Below are positions 1-8,092 of a stretch of 64,000 nucleotides of DNA, in pieces (the first letter of the stretch is position 1; every line of letters starts with the position of its first letter). The notes beneath the pieces are model-generated. The model ran no database searches, had not been told where the DNA came from, and worked only from the letters and a program-made list of their open reading frames with translations. Made by a program: the position numbers and the translations under genes. This DNA is from Massilia phosphatilytica. GTDB taxonomy: Bacteria; Pseudomonadota; Gammaproteobacteria; Burkholderiales; Burkholderiaceae_D. Where the stretch lies: contig NZ_PUIP01000002.1 in NCBI RefSeq assembly GCF_002968015.1, positions 518,735 to 582,734 of the forward strand, in the 5' to 3' direction.

Positions 1-294
1 CTGGGTGTCGGTGGTGGCCTTGAGGACCGTGTCCACGAATTGCCCGGCATCGATGGTCAGGTCCGTCGCCTGGAACACGGGGAGGCCGGAGTAGCCCGTC
101 TGGGTCAGCAGCACGGAGGTCGCGGTACCGCTCACCTCGCCGGCCGGTCCGATCGCGAAGTTACCCTGGATGCTCAGTTGCTGGAGCCCGTTTTCCAGCG
201 TGACGCTGCCGGACGCGGTCGAGATGAGTTTCCATTGCACGGCCGTGCTGCCGATCAGGTCGAGATACGGGCCGAAAGTCTGGAATGTTGCCAT
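1..294 (-). CDS. Hypothetical protein, C-terminus beyond window edge
   Basis: The first 98 codons of a leftward gene whose 3' part lies outside the window. The start ATG (294-292) follows a strong Shine-Dalgarno GGGAGG about 5 bases upstream. The protein begins MATFQTFGPYLDLIGS and is rich in Gly, Thr, Ser and hydrophobic beta-strand-like stretches, with no signal peptide and no cysteine. Such composition is seen in large repeat-rich or RTX-like extracellular proteins, which often lack a cleavable signal, but no domain is recognisable in this fragment. No function is assigned. Confidence 0.6.
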   Translation of the reverse strand, partial: MATFQTFGPYLDLIGSTAVQWKLISTASGSVTLENGLQQLSIQGNFAIGPAGEVSGTATSVLLTQTGYSGLPVFQATDLTIDAGQFVDTVLKATTDTQ

Positions 295-386
295 GACGCC
301 TCCCTTGAAACCGAAAGTCGTCAATGTAACATATAGTCAATGTGATTTTTGCAATAGATTGTCGCGAACTGTCGAGAAATGTGAAA

Positions 387-1739
387 TCAGTTGCCCGCGA
401 TGACCATTTTCTCGATCAGGATCGAGCCGGTCGACTTGTTCCCGCGCGTCAGCACGTCGTTGCCGACGCCCACGATCGCCTGGAACATGTCCTTCATATT
501 GCCCGCGATCGTGATCTCCTCGACCGGGTACTGGATCACGCCATTCTCGACCCAGTAGCCGGACGCGCCGCGCGAGTAATCGCCCGTGACGTAGTTCGTG
601 CCCTGTCCCATCAGTTCCGTGACGAGCAGGCCGGTACCCATCTTGCGCAGCATGCCTTCGAAGTCGTCGGCGATCTTCGTTTCCTTCGACACGATTTCCA
701 GGTTGTGCGAGCCGCCCGCGTTGCCCGTCGTCTGCATGCCCAGCTTGCGGGCCGAATACGACGACAAGAAATAGCCCTGCAGCACGCCGTCGCTGACGAC
801 CTTGCGGCGCTGGGTGCGCACGCCCTCTTCGTCGAACGGGGCCGAGCCCACGCCGCCGATCTGATGCGGATCTTCGACGATCTGGATGTGCGACGGGAAG
901 ATGCTGCTGCCCAGCGAATCGAGCAGGAAGCTCGACTTGCGGTACAGGGCGCCGCCCGAGGTTGCCTGGACAAAAGCGCCCAGCAGGCCGGCGGCCAGCG
1001 GCGCCTCGAACAGCACGGGGCACGTGCGGGTGTCGAGCTTGCGCGCGTTCAGGCGCGCGAGGGCGCGTTCGGCGGCGTAGCGGCCGATCTTTTCCGGATC
1101 GCCCAGTTTCTTGGGATCGCGCGCCGACGAATACCAGTCGTCGCGCTGCATGTGGGCGCCCTTGCCGGCGATCGGTGCGACGGACAGGGTGTGGCGCGAG
1201 AACGGGTAGCCGGCGCAGAAGCCGAGCGAGTTGGCCGCCACGAAGTGCGACTGCTGCACGTAGACGCTGGCGCCCTCGCTGTTGGTGACGCGCTTGTCGA
1301 CGGCGAACGCGGCCGCCTCGCAGCGCTGGGCGATGGTCACGGCGTCCTCGGCGCTGATGTCCCATGGGTAACACAGGCGCAGGTCGCGCGGGTTGGTTTC
1401 CAGCAGGTCGGCGTCCGGCAGGCCGGCGGCCGGGTCCTCGGCCGTGAACCGGGCGATGTTGTACGCCGCCTCGACGGTGGCGCGCAGCGAGTCACGCGAA
1501 AAGTCGGACGTGTTCGCATGGCCGCGGCGCTTGCCGCTGTACACGGTCACGCCGATGCCCTTGTCCTTGTTCTGCTCGATGGTCTCGATCTGGCCTTTGC
1601 GGACCGTCACCGCCAGCCCGCTACCCTCGCTGATCTCGACCGACGCATCGCTGGCGCCCGTTTCTTTTGCAATGGCAAGCACGTCCTGTGCGAGCTGCTT
1701 GAGCTGATCCTGGGTATGGGTGAAGACGGAGTCGGTCAT
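387..1739 (-). CDS. pmbA: Metalloprotease TldE/PmbA
   Basis: 450-residue TldE/PmbA subunit, full length for the family. In other bacteria TldD and TldE form a heterodimeric zinc protease that matures peptide antibiotics (microcin B17) and degrades CcdA antitoxin. TldD carries the metal site and TldE is the partner subunit. The sequence shows the family's N-terminal alpha/beta region and the Gly-rich C-terminal beta domain (GQGTNYVTGDYSRGASGYWV near residue 390). The gene is divergent from darP across a 93-base gap, an arrangement also found in enterobacteria. No tldD lies in this window. Confidence 0.95.
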   Translation of the reverse strand: MTDSVFTHTQDQLKQLAQDVLAIAKETGASDASVEISEGSGLAVTVRKGQIETIEQNKDKGIGVTVYSGKRRGHANTSDFSRDSLRATVEAAYNIARFTAEDPAAGLPDADLLETNPRDLRLCYPWDISAEDAVTIAQRCEAAAFAVDKRVTNSEGASVYVQQSHFVAANSLGFCAGYPFSRHTLSVAPIAGKGAHMQRDDWYSSARDPKKLGDPEKIGRYAAERALARLNARKLDTRTCPVLFEAPLAAGLLGAFVQATSGGALYRKSSFLLDSLGSSIFPSHIQIVEDPHQIGGVGSAPFDEEGVRTQRRKVVSDGVLQGYFLSSYSARKLGMQTTGNAGGSHNLEIVSKETKIADDFEGMLRKMGTGLLVTELMGQGTNYVTGDYSRGASGYWVENGVIQYPVEEITIAGNMKDMFQAIVGVGNDVLTRGNKSTGSILIEKMVIAGN

Positions 1740-1832
1740 GTGTGTTTTTCGTAGCGAGCCCTAAAACAGTTATCATAGCAGCCGTTTACTGTTTTTACCG
1801 GCCGGCCGTGCGCCAGCCGAATCTAGATCATC

Positions 1833-2438
1833 ATGCCAAATGCCAACCGCGGCTCCGTCGGCTTCCGCTCCGACGAGTTCGACCAGGAATACGACCGGCC
1901 TTCCAAGTCCGAACTCAAGCGCCAGAGTAACGAGCTGCAGAAGCTCGGCGAACAGCTCATCGAGGCGCCGCGCGACCGCGTGAAGCGAGTCCCGATGCCG
2001 GAAGAAGTGCGCGATGCCATCCTCACGTGCCAGACCATCACCAACCACGAAGGCCGGCGCCGCCAGCTGCAGTTCGTCGGCAAGTTGATGCGCTCGCTCG
2101 ACGAGGAGGAAGTCGCCGTCATCCAGCGCACCATCGAAAGCTGGAAAGGCACCTCCAAGGCCGAAGCGGCCGCGCTGCACGCGCTGGAGCGCCGCCGCGA
2201 CAAGCTGCTGGCCGACGACAAGGCCCTCACCCAGCTGCTCGAAGAGCACCCGGACCTGGACGTGCAGCACCTGCGCACCCTGATCCGCAATGCGCGCAAG
2301 GAACAGGCCGAGAACAAGCCGCCCAAGGCCTACCGCGAAATCTTCCAGATCCTGAAGGACCTGGCGAAGGCGCCGAAAGCCGCCGCCGCCGATGAAGGCG
2401 ACGTCGAGGAAGACGAAGACGATGAGTCTGGACAATAA
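1833..2438 (+). CDS. darP: Ribosome-associated protein DarP/YjgA
   Basis: 201-residue DUF615 protein. In E. coli DarP (YjgA) binds late precursors of the 50S subunit and helps its maturation in the cytosol. The protein is highly charged, starts MPNANRGSVGFRSDEFDQEY, contains the conserved helical core (MPEEVRDAI... HEGRRRQLQFVGKLMR) and ends in a very acidic tail (DEGDVEEDEDDESGQ). It is the first gene of a compact rightward operon. Its last 17 bases overlap the start of mog. Confidence 0.93.
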   Translation: MPNANRGSVGFRSDEFDQEYDRPSKSELKRQSNELQKLGEQLIEAPRDRVKRVPMPEEVRDAILTCQTITNHEGRRRQLQFVGKLMRSLDEEEVAVIQRTIESWKGTSKAEAAALHALERRRDKLLADDKALTQLLEEHPDLDVQHLRTLIRNARKEQAENKPPKAYREIFQILKDLAKAPKAAAADEGDVEEDEDDESGQ

Positions 2439-3042
2439 AGTCGAAGAACTCGTCGTCGGTCTGGTGTCGGTTTCCGACCGCGCCAGCGGCGGCGTCTACG
2501 AAGACAAGGGCATCCCCGCGCTGCGCGAGTGGCTGGAGGCTGCCCTCGTCACCCCGTTCCGCGTCGAGACGCGCCTGATCCCGGACGACCGTGCCAGCAT
2601 CGAGCAGACGCTCGTCGAGCTGGTCGACACCGTCCGCTGCCACCTCGTCCTGACGACGGGCGGCACGGGCCCGGCGCGGCGCGACGTCACGCCAGAGGCG
2701 ACCGTCGCCGTGGGCACGAAGGAAATGCCCGGCTTCGGCGAGCAGATGCGCCAGATCAGCCTGCATTTCGTGCCGACCGCGATCCTGTCGCGCCAGACTG
2801 CCGTGATCCGCGAGACTGACGACCACGCCGCGCTGATCATGAACCTGCCGGGCCAGCCGAAGTCGATCAAGGAAACGCTGGAAGGTCTCAAAGATGCGGA
2901 CGGCAGGAACATCGTCGGCGGCATCTTCGCGGCCGTCCCGTATTGCATCGACCTGATCGGCGGCCCATACGCGGAAACCAATCCTGCCGTCTGCAAGGCC
3001 TTCCGCCCGAAATCGGCGCAACGACACAAGGACACCGCATGA
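2422..3042 (+). CDS. mog: Molybdopterin adenylyltransferase Mog
   Basis: 206-residue MoaB/Mog-type enzyme that adenylylates molybdopterin before molybdenum insertion in cytosolic Moco synthesis. The signature TTGGTGPARRDVTPE lies at residues 78-92, and a C-terminal GGPYAET-like segment follows. The start at 2422 is preferred over an in-frame ATG at 2392, because GAGGA precedes it and the family begins near 'VGLVSVSDRAS'. It overlaps the end of darP by 17 bases and shares an ATGA overlap with the esterase downstream, so translation is probably coupled. Confidence 0.93.
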   Translation: MSLDNKVEELVVGLVSVSDRASGGVYEDKGIPALREWLEAALVTPFRVETRLIPDDRASIEQTLVELVDTVRCHLVLTTGGTGPARRDVTPEATVAVGTKEMPGFGEQMRQISLHFVPTAILSRQTAVIRETDDHAALIMNLPGQPKSIKETLEGLKDADGRNIVGGIFAAVPYCIDLIGGPYAETNPAVCKAFRPKSAQRHKDTA

Positions 3043-3707
3043 GCGACCTGCTCGAACACATCCAGATCGAGACCAACGACAACCCGGAAATCGCCATCAT
3101 CTGGATGCACGGCCTGGGCGCGGACGGCAACGACTTCGTGCCGATGGTGCGCGAACTGGACCTCGCCGGCCTGCCTGGTATCCGCTTCATTTTCCCGCAC
3201 GCGAACACGATGCCGGTGACCATCAACAACGGCTATGTGATGCGTTCCTGGTACGACATCACGGGCCTGGATCTCGGGCGGCGCGAGGACGAGAACGGCC
3301 TGCGCGCATCGCAGAAGGACATCGAAGCCTTCATCGAGCGCGAGAAGGCGCGCGGCATTCCCGCCTCGCGCATCATCCTGGCCGGCTTCTCGCAGGGCTG
3401 CGCGATGGCCATCCAGACGGGCCTGCGCCATGCGGAGCCGCTCGCAGGTCTGCTGTGCCTGTCCGGCTACGTGCCGCTGTCAGCCAACGTGGCGACCGAA
3501 CGCACCGACGCGAGCAAGTCCACGCCGATCTTCATGGCGCACGGCCGCTACGACAACGTGGTGCCGTTCAACCGCGCGGAAGCGTCGCGCGACCTGCTCG
3601 TCTCGCTGGGCTACCAGGTCGAATGGCACGAATACGCGATGCAGCACACGCTGTGCCTGGAGGAAGTCCAGCACATCTCGGCGTGGCTCAAGAAAGTGCT
3701 GGGCTGA
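3039..3707 (+). CDS. Carboxylesterase (phospholipase/carboxylesterase family)
   Basis: 222-residue alpha/beta hydrolase of the acyl-protein thioesterase/carboxylesterase family (PF02230). It hydrolyses short acyl esters in the cytosol; the natural substrate is unknown. The complete catalytic triad is visible: Ser118 in GFSQG (116-120), Asp172 in YDNVVP and His203 in MQHT. WMHGLGADGNDF at residues 22-33 is the oxyanion region. The start codon overlaps the mog stop (ATGA). A longer open frame begins at 2943 inside mog but lacks family similarity. Confidence 0.92.
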   Translation: MSDLLEHIQIETNDNPEIAIIWMHGLGADGNDFVPMVRELDLAGLPGIRFIFPHANTMPVTINNGYVMRSWYDITGLDLGRREDENGLRASQKDIEAFIEREKARGIPASRIILAGFSQGCAMAIQTGLRHAEPLAGLLCLSGYVPLSANVATERTDASKSTPIFMAHGRYDNVVPFNRAEASRDLLVSLGYQVEWHEYAMQHTLCLEEVQHISAWLKKVLG

Positions 3708-3710
3708 ACG

Positions 3711-3908
3711 ATGGCAAAGAAAGAGCAACTCGACGACGAAACGCTGGCGCTGATCCACTGGTGCATCGAGGTCGAACACCACCTGGTCGCCGGCGGCGCC
3801 ACCCAGAAGCAGGCGCAGGAACACATCGAAGAACAGGTCGAGTGGTTCACCGACATGTTCTACGAAGGCCTCACGCCCGAACAGGCGGCGAAGGAAGCGC
3901 TGGCGTAA
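3711..3908 (+). CDS. Small conserved hypothetical protein
   Basis: 65-residue acidic protein starting MAKKEQLDDETLALIHWCIE. It is predicted to be all helical with no membrane segment, and has one Cys and a HH pair. It lies 3 bases after the esterase stop codon and is probably the last gene of the darP-mog-esterase operon. The helical pattern with 'LTPEQAAKEAL' near the end suggests a small protein-binding bundle, but the family is not recognised. It is convergent, with a 6-base gap, with the S41-like gene. Confidence 0.75.
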   Translation: MAKKEQLDDETLALIHWCIEVEHHLVAGGATQKQAQEHIEEQVEWFTDMFYEGLTPEQAAKEALA

Positions 3909-3914
3909 GCCCGC

Positions 3915-4952
3915 TTACCGGGACGTACAACGGGGCGAACTGGCGGCAGCCCATTCCGCGGCCGTCCTGAGCGACGCTTCCACCGGCTCGCCTTTCGGTG
4001 CCGGCTGCATGGGCGCGATGCCGCCGCGGAAGACCGGACCGTCGACCAGCGCGGAGCGCGCCTGCGTCAACACGAACAGCGCGCCGTCCGGCAGCGTGTA
4101 CGTCATGTTCGCCGTCGACATCCCGGCCGACGTTTGCCCGAACGTCCGCACCCTTGCCTCCCCCATCAACGCGACGAGCAGCATCTCGCCGGCGCTTGCC
4201 GTACTGGCGCCGACCAGCACGGCAAGCGGGCCCGTGGCGAAGGGAACGAACGGATTCACGTGGCCGGGCGCATCGTGGCCAGCCTTCGATTCGAGGTAGC
4301 CGCGGTGCACCACCGCAATCGCGTTACCGTCGCGCTCCACCCAGCGTGCCTTGTTCGCGTCGCCGAACAGCGGATACATGGCGATGAGCGGCGGCCATCC
4401 GTTGCCGCCCGTCTGTTCACTCAGGTCAACGACGAGGGCGCAGGCCGCACGGATACCGGAAAACGCAACCGCCTCGTCGTACACGCCTTGCACGTAGGCC
4501 GACATGGCCTCGGGCGCGGAGGTGGTGATGGGCGGAGGTACGAAGCGCAACACCGTGCCGCGGGTCGTCGCGACCAGCTGGAACATCGGCACATGCGGGC
4601 CCGCCGGCGCAGCGCCGCCGGACTGTCCCGGCGCCACGGGCGGCATCACGAAGGAATGTTTGTCCGTGTCCAGCGTGGCGAGCAGTCCGTTGAGGCGCGC
4701 ATACAGGTCGAGCCGGTCGACGTCCTGCGCCTTGCCGTCGACGATCGCCAGCAAACGCTGCTTCGCCTGCGCATAATCTTCCTGCCGCAGCGGATACATG
4801 CCCTTGCTTTCGACCAGTCCGATGGCCTGCGTGGTCACGGCGCGTGCCAGGGCCAGCGGCATGGTCGCTGCCGGGGTATCGGCGGCGCTGGCGGCGCAGG
4901 CCGCGGCAAACGACAGGGCGCAAAAAGCCGCCCGCAACAAGTTGCGATTCAT
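3915..4952 (-). CDS. Secreted S41-family (tail-specific-like) peptidase
   Basis: 345 residues with an N-terminal signal peptide (cleavage likely after ASA, residue 23). The body has the interphotoreceptor-retinoid/Tsp fold signature: VVDLSEQTGGNGWPPL at about 174-189, the nucleophile-bearing STASAGE at 250-256 (Ser253) and a GQTSAG turn at 272-277. The catalytic Lys typical of CtpA is replaced by this turn, as in S41 members that lack a PDZ domain. No PDZ domain is visible. Predicted site is the periplasm or outside the cell. The start ATG has a good AAGGAGA ribosome site; an in-frame upstream extension to 5156 runs over the lytTR gene and is rejected. Confidence 0.85.
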   Translation of the reverse strand: MNRNLLRAAFCALSFAAACAASAADTPAATMPLALARAVTTQAIGLVESKGMYPLRQEDYAQAKQRLLAIVDGKAQDVDRLDLYARLNGLLATLDTDKHSFVMPPVAPGQSGGAAPAGPHVPMFQLVATTRGTVLRFVPPPITTSAPEAMSAYVQGVYDEAVAFSGIRAACALVVDLSEQTGGNGWPPLIAMYPLFGDANKARWVERDGNAIAVVHRGYLESKAGHDAPGHVNPFVPFATGPLAVLVGASTASAGEMLLVALMGEARVRTFGQTSAGMSTANMTYTLPDGALFVLTQARSALVDGPVFRGGIAPMQPAPKGEPVEASLRTAAEWAAASSPRCTSR

Positions 4953-4989
4953 GGTGTCTCCTTGATGGTGGGTAAAACGAACGGTGCGG

Positions 4990-5727
4990 CTACATTCCGC
5001 GGAACAGATGCTGGAAGCGCTGGCTGACAGGCAGCCGCGCCTTGTGGCCGCGCAGGTGCAGCCACAAGGCGCCATCCTCGGCGCGCGCGGCGCTGGCGAT
5101 GCGCCGCACGGCGACCATGTAGCCGCGGTGGATCTGCCAGAACGCGGCCGGGTCAAGCGAATCCGCCAACTCCTTCAGGCTGAGCCGGATGTGTGCCTCC
5201 AGGCCGTCCGTCACGACGCGCGTGTATTTGGCGTCGGCGCAGAAATAGACGACGTCGGCCAGGTCGATGAAGTGGATCGTGTTGCCGACCGTGGCCTGCA
5301 GCCAGGCCGGCGCCGCAGGTAGAGGCCGCAGCCGGGATACAAGGTGCGTGAGATCCGGCGGCGGCGACGCGAGGCGCGCACGCACGCGCTCGACCGCGCG
5401 CGCGACGCGTTCCAGCGCGATCGGCTTCACGACGTAGTCCACGGCCCCTTCGTCGAAGGCGGCCAGCGCGTGTTCGCCGTACGCCGTCACGAACACGACG
5501 TGGGTGCGCGCCCCGAACACGCGCGCCACTTCCAGGCCGTCGAGGCCCGGCATGCGGATGTCGAGGAAGGCCACGTCCGGCATCCACTCACGGCCCAGGC
5601 GCAGCGCATCGATGCCGTCCTGCGCGGTCGCGACCTGCGCCTCGGGCCACAAACGTTCCAGGGCCTCGACGAGTTCCGCGCGCAGCAGCGGTTCATCGTC
5701 GGCGACGAGGATACGGGGGGCCGTCAT
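4990..5727 (-). CDS. LytTR-family response regulator
   Basis: 245-residue response regulator. The receiver domain spans residues 4-120, with acidic pocket Asp10/Asp11, phosphoacceptor Asp56 in FLDIRMPG and Lys in VVKP near 105. It is followed by a LytTR DNA-binding domain (about 140-243; HFIDLADVVYF, FWQIHRGYMVAV). It is the partner of the kinase directly upstream, whose stop overlaps this start by 4 bases (ATGA). LytTR regulators often control cell-surface, fibre or peptide-response genes; the target here is unknown. Confidence 0.95.
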   Translation of the reverse strand: MTAPRILVADDEPLLRAELVEALERLWPEAQVATAQDGIDALRLGREWMPDVAFLDIRMPGLDGLEVARVFGARTHVVFVTAYGEHALAAFDEGAVDYVVKPIALERVARAVERVRARLASPPPDLTHLVSRLRPLPAAPAWLQATVGNTIHFIDLADVVYFCADAKYTRVVTDGLEAHIRLSLKELADSLDPAAFWQIHRGYMVAVRRIASAARAEDGALWLHLRGHKARLPVSQRFQHLFRGM

Positions 5728-6755
5728 GCCGCGAGCTCCACGCTTGCCGTCCCGGGCAGCGTCAGCACTGCTTCCGTCAGGCCGCCGTCGCCGCGGCGCA
5801 GGACGAAGCCGGCGCGCGTGCCGTACAGCGCTTGCAGGCGCTGGCGCAGGTTGCGCAGGCCGACGCCGCTGCCCAGCGTCGCCTCGCCGATCCCCGTGCC
5901 GTCGTCGGCGACGACGATGGTCAGCACGTCACCGTCGCGCACAGCCGTCACGGCGATGCGCACGGTGCCCGGCTTCGGCTCGAGGCCGTGGCGCACGGCG
6001 TTCTCGACGAGCGTCATCAGGAGCAGCGGCGGCATGGAGACGGTCGCCAGCGCGGGCGGGCAATCGAGCCGATATTGCAGGCGCTCGCCGAAGCGGATCG
6101 CCATCAGCGCCAGATAGTGGCCGGCCAGTTCGAATTCGCGGCCGAGGGTCGACGCCTGGCTGCGCATGTCCGGCAGCGCGCTGTGCAGGTAGGCGATCAG
6201 GTGTTCGAGCATCTCGACGGCGCGCGCCGGCTGGTGCCGAGCGAGGTATCTCGTGTTGGCGAGCGTGTTGTACAGGAAGTGCGGTTCGACCTGGGCTTGC
6301 AGCGCTTTCAGTTCGGCCGCGAGCGCCGCGCTGCGCAGGTCGGCCAGCTGCTGCGCGCGGGCGCGGGTGCGGGCGAACCACAGCGGCAATCCGAGGACGG
6401 CGACATTCACGCCGAAGACGCAGGCAAGCAGTTGCTGGTCGGGCAGCGCGTGCACGTCCCAGGCGGCCAGCAGGTGCCGGTACGCCGGCAGCACGGTCCA
6501 TGCGCCGGCGCCGATTGCAGCCAGCAGGAGCGCCACGGCGCCGGTCCAGCCGAGCCGGCGCGCGGCCAGCAGCAGCAACGCGCAGGCGACGAAGCCCGGC
6601 ACCACGATCGCGCCGAACAGCGCGAGCAAGGCGTAGCGCCGCAGGGCCAGCGCCGCGCCCGCGACGAGCGCCAGGCACAGGAGGCTGAGCAGGCCCTGGC
6701 GCCACGTGCAGCCGTACAGGCGGCGCACGGCGCGGATGCAGTCGTCGTTGGCCAT
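5724..6755 (-). CDS. LytS-type membrane sensor histidine kinase
   Basis: 343-residue sensor kinase. Four hydrophobic segments (about residues 20-38, 43-66, 70-92 and 108-128) are followed by a His_kinase domain with phosphoacceptor His159 in QVEPHFLYNTLAN. An ATP-binding N box (LVENAVRHGLEPKPG) and the G box DDGTGIG follow. There is no extracellular sensor domain, so the membrane block itself probably senses. The ATG at 6755 is used. A GTG at 6767 that overlaps the upstream stop (GTGA) is an alternative and would couple translation to the preceding secreted-protein gene. Confidence 0.92.
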   Translation of the reverse strand: MANDDCIRAVRRLYGCTWRQGLLSLLCLALVAGAALALRRYALLALFGAIVVPGFVACALLLLAARRLGWTGAVALLLAAIGAGAWTVLPAYRHLLAAWDVHALPDQQLLACVFGVNVAVLGLPLWFARTRARAQQLADLRSAALAAELKALQAQVEPHFLYNTLANTRYLARHQPARAVEMLEHLIAYLHSALPDMRSQASTLGREFELAGHYLALMAIRFGERLQYRLDCPPALATVSMPPLLLMTLVENAVRHGLEPKPGTVRIAVTAVRDGDVLTIVVADDGTGIGEATLGSGVGLRNLRQRLQALYGTRAGFVLRRGDGGLTEAVLTLPGTASVELAA

Positions 6756-6763
6756 CGACACGC

Positions 6764-7342
6764 TCACAGCGTCGGCGTGGTGGGCAGGGTGGGCTGCGGC
6801 GGCATCTGGTTGACCGGGACGTCGCGGCCGACGGTCTCGAACGCCAGCGGTTCCATCCACATCTGCCCGGTTCCCGCGCCGATCGCACCAAAGGTGATGA
6901 CCGCCGCGTCGGCCGGCACATCCAGCACGATGCTGCGCTCCGTCCAGTCGGTATTGCCCCTGATCGGGTGGGCCTGGGTGTTGTAGAAGGCGAGCGTTTT
7001 GCCCTCCATGTTATTGATCGACATCCACAGCCCCGTCCAGTTGCTCAAGTCACGGGTACGCAGGCGGGCACGAAAACGCACGCGCTGGCCGACGTAGCGC
7101 TGCGCCAGGATGCTCTGGGTCAGCGATGCCCAGGCCGTGGTATCGCCTGTCGCGTTGCGCAGGAATTTGGCGCCATGCCCGTCCGGGGACGCATCCACGC
7201 CGGCCGTGAATTTTTCGGGATTCTGTCCCAGCAGCGACCAGCTCGGCGGCAACGGCGCGGGCGTCGCGGCCAGGGCCAGCACGGTGGTGGCGGCCGCGGC
7301 GGCGGCGAGGATGTAATGAGGCTTCATCGGCTTGTTCTTCAC
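6764..7342 (-). CDS. Secreted beta-sandwich protein of unknown function
   Basis: 192 residues with a long Ala-rich signal region (1-28) and then one domain: 'FTAGVDASPDGHGAKFLRN', 'QRVRFRARLRTRDLSNWTGLWMSINN', 'GNTDWTERSIVLDVP'. This pattern resembles a carbohydrate-binding-like jelly-roll domain that also occurs at the C-terminus of some transcription regulators and in secreted proteins. The C-terminal PPQPTLPTTPTL tail is low complexity. The stop codon abuts the kinase start, so it is the first gene of an operon with the LytS/LytR pair and might act as its periplasmic partner (inference). Confidence 0.75.
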   Translation of the reverse strand: MKNKPMKPHYILAAAAAATTVLALAATPAPLPPSWSLLGQNPEKFTAGVDASPDGHGAKFLRNATGDTTAWASLTQSILAQRYVGQRVRFRARLRTRDLSNWTGLWMSINNMEGKTLAFYNTQAHPIRGNTDWTERSIVLDVPADAAVITFGAIGAGTGQMWMEPLAFETVGRDVPVNQMPPQPTLPTTPTL

Positions 7343-7444
7343 GAGTGGTTCGGAGTCGTCACTATGCCGCCGGCGCGGTCGCCGCGCGGGGCCATGCGAC
7401 GGACGGCCGCCGCGCCGCGACGGGCGCGGCCAGGGACCGACGAG

Positions 7445-7999
7445 CTAGTCGGGCAGCGGCGCCGCACTCGACGCCGGCGCTGCCGTGCGCGCCGTGTTCA
7501 TTACCATCGCGAGGAATGTGTAGTAACCGTTCACGCCCATCAGGTCGATGACGCCCTGCTCGCCGAACAGGGCCAGCGCGTCGTCGTAGACGCGGTCGGA
7601 CACGCGCTTGTGGCGGTGCAGTTCAAGGCAGAAGTCGTACACCACCGCTTCGTCGACGAGCATCGCGGCCGGCCGCTCGCGCCGGGCGATGGCGGCAATG
7701 ACGTCCGGCGGGACGCCTACCTGCTCTGCGATCGGCGCGTGGATCGCCCACTCGACCTGCTGGTCCCACTCGCGCGCCGTGACGAGAATCGCCAGCTCCG
7801 ACAGGCGCACGCCGATGGCGCTGCGGTAGCGCAGGTACTCGCCGACCCGCTGCGCATGGCCCATCAGTTCGGGACTGCGCAGCAGCGGCACGAACGGGCC
7901 GTACAGCGCACCGCGCGGACCATTGATAATGTCCTGGGCCGCGGCGCGCTGCGCGTCGGTCCAGTTTTCCGGCGGAATGGGGCGAAGGCGGTCTGTCAT
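7445..7999 (-). CDS. Carboxymuconolactone decarboxylase-family protein
   Basis: 184-residue all-helical protein of the AhpD/carboxymuconolactone decarboxylase superfamily. Conserved features are the RSPELMGHAQRVGEYLRYRS block, the helix ILVTAREWDQQVEWAIHAPI and the C-terminal ANGYY-like VNGYYTFLAMVMN. It lacks the CxxC of peroxidase-type AhpD, which favours a decarboxylase or other non-redox role. The start at 7999 gives the normal family N-terminus; an ATG 36 bases further upstream has no similarity. It is divergent from the aminotransferase gene (93-base gap). Confidence 0.85.
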   Translation of the reverse strand: MTDRLRPIPPENWTDAQRAAAQDIINGPRGALYGPFVPLLRSPELMGHAQRVGEYLRYRSAIGVRLSELAILVTAREWDQQVEWAIHAPIAEQVGVPPDVIAAIARRERPAAMLVDEAVVYDFCLELHRHKRVSDRVYDDALALFGEQGVIDLMGVNGYYTFLAMVMNTARTAAPASSAAPLPD

Positions 8000-8092
8000 G
8001 ACGAAAATATTCGCATGCCTTGAGGCAAAAATCAAAAGAATCCGGGCGGTTCCCGCTTATTGTCAAACGTCAACTTTTCGGGAGACATTTGA

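Noticed and set aside
2943..3038. Upstream extension of the esterase start inside mog
   Set aside because: The extension has no family similarity, and an ATGA overlap start at 3039 gives the normal N-terminus.
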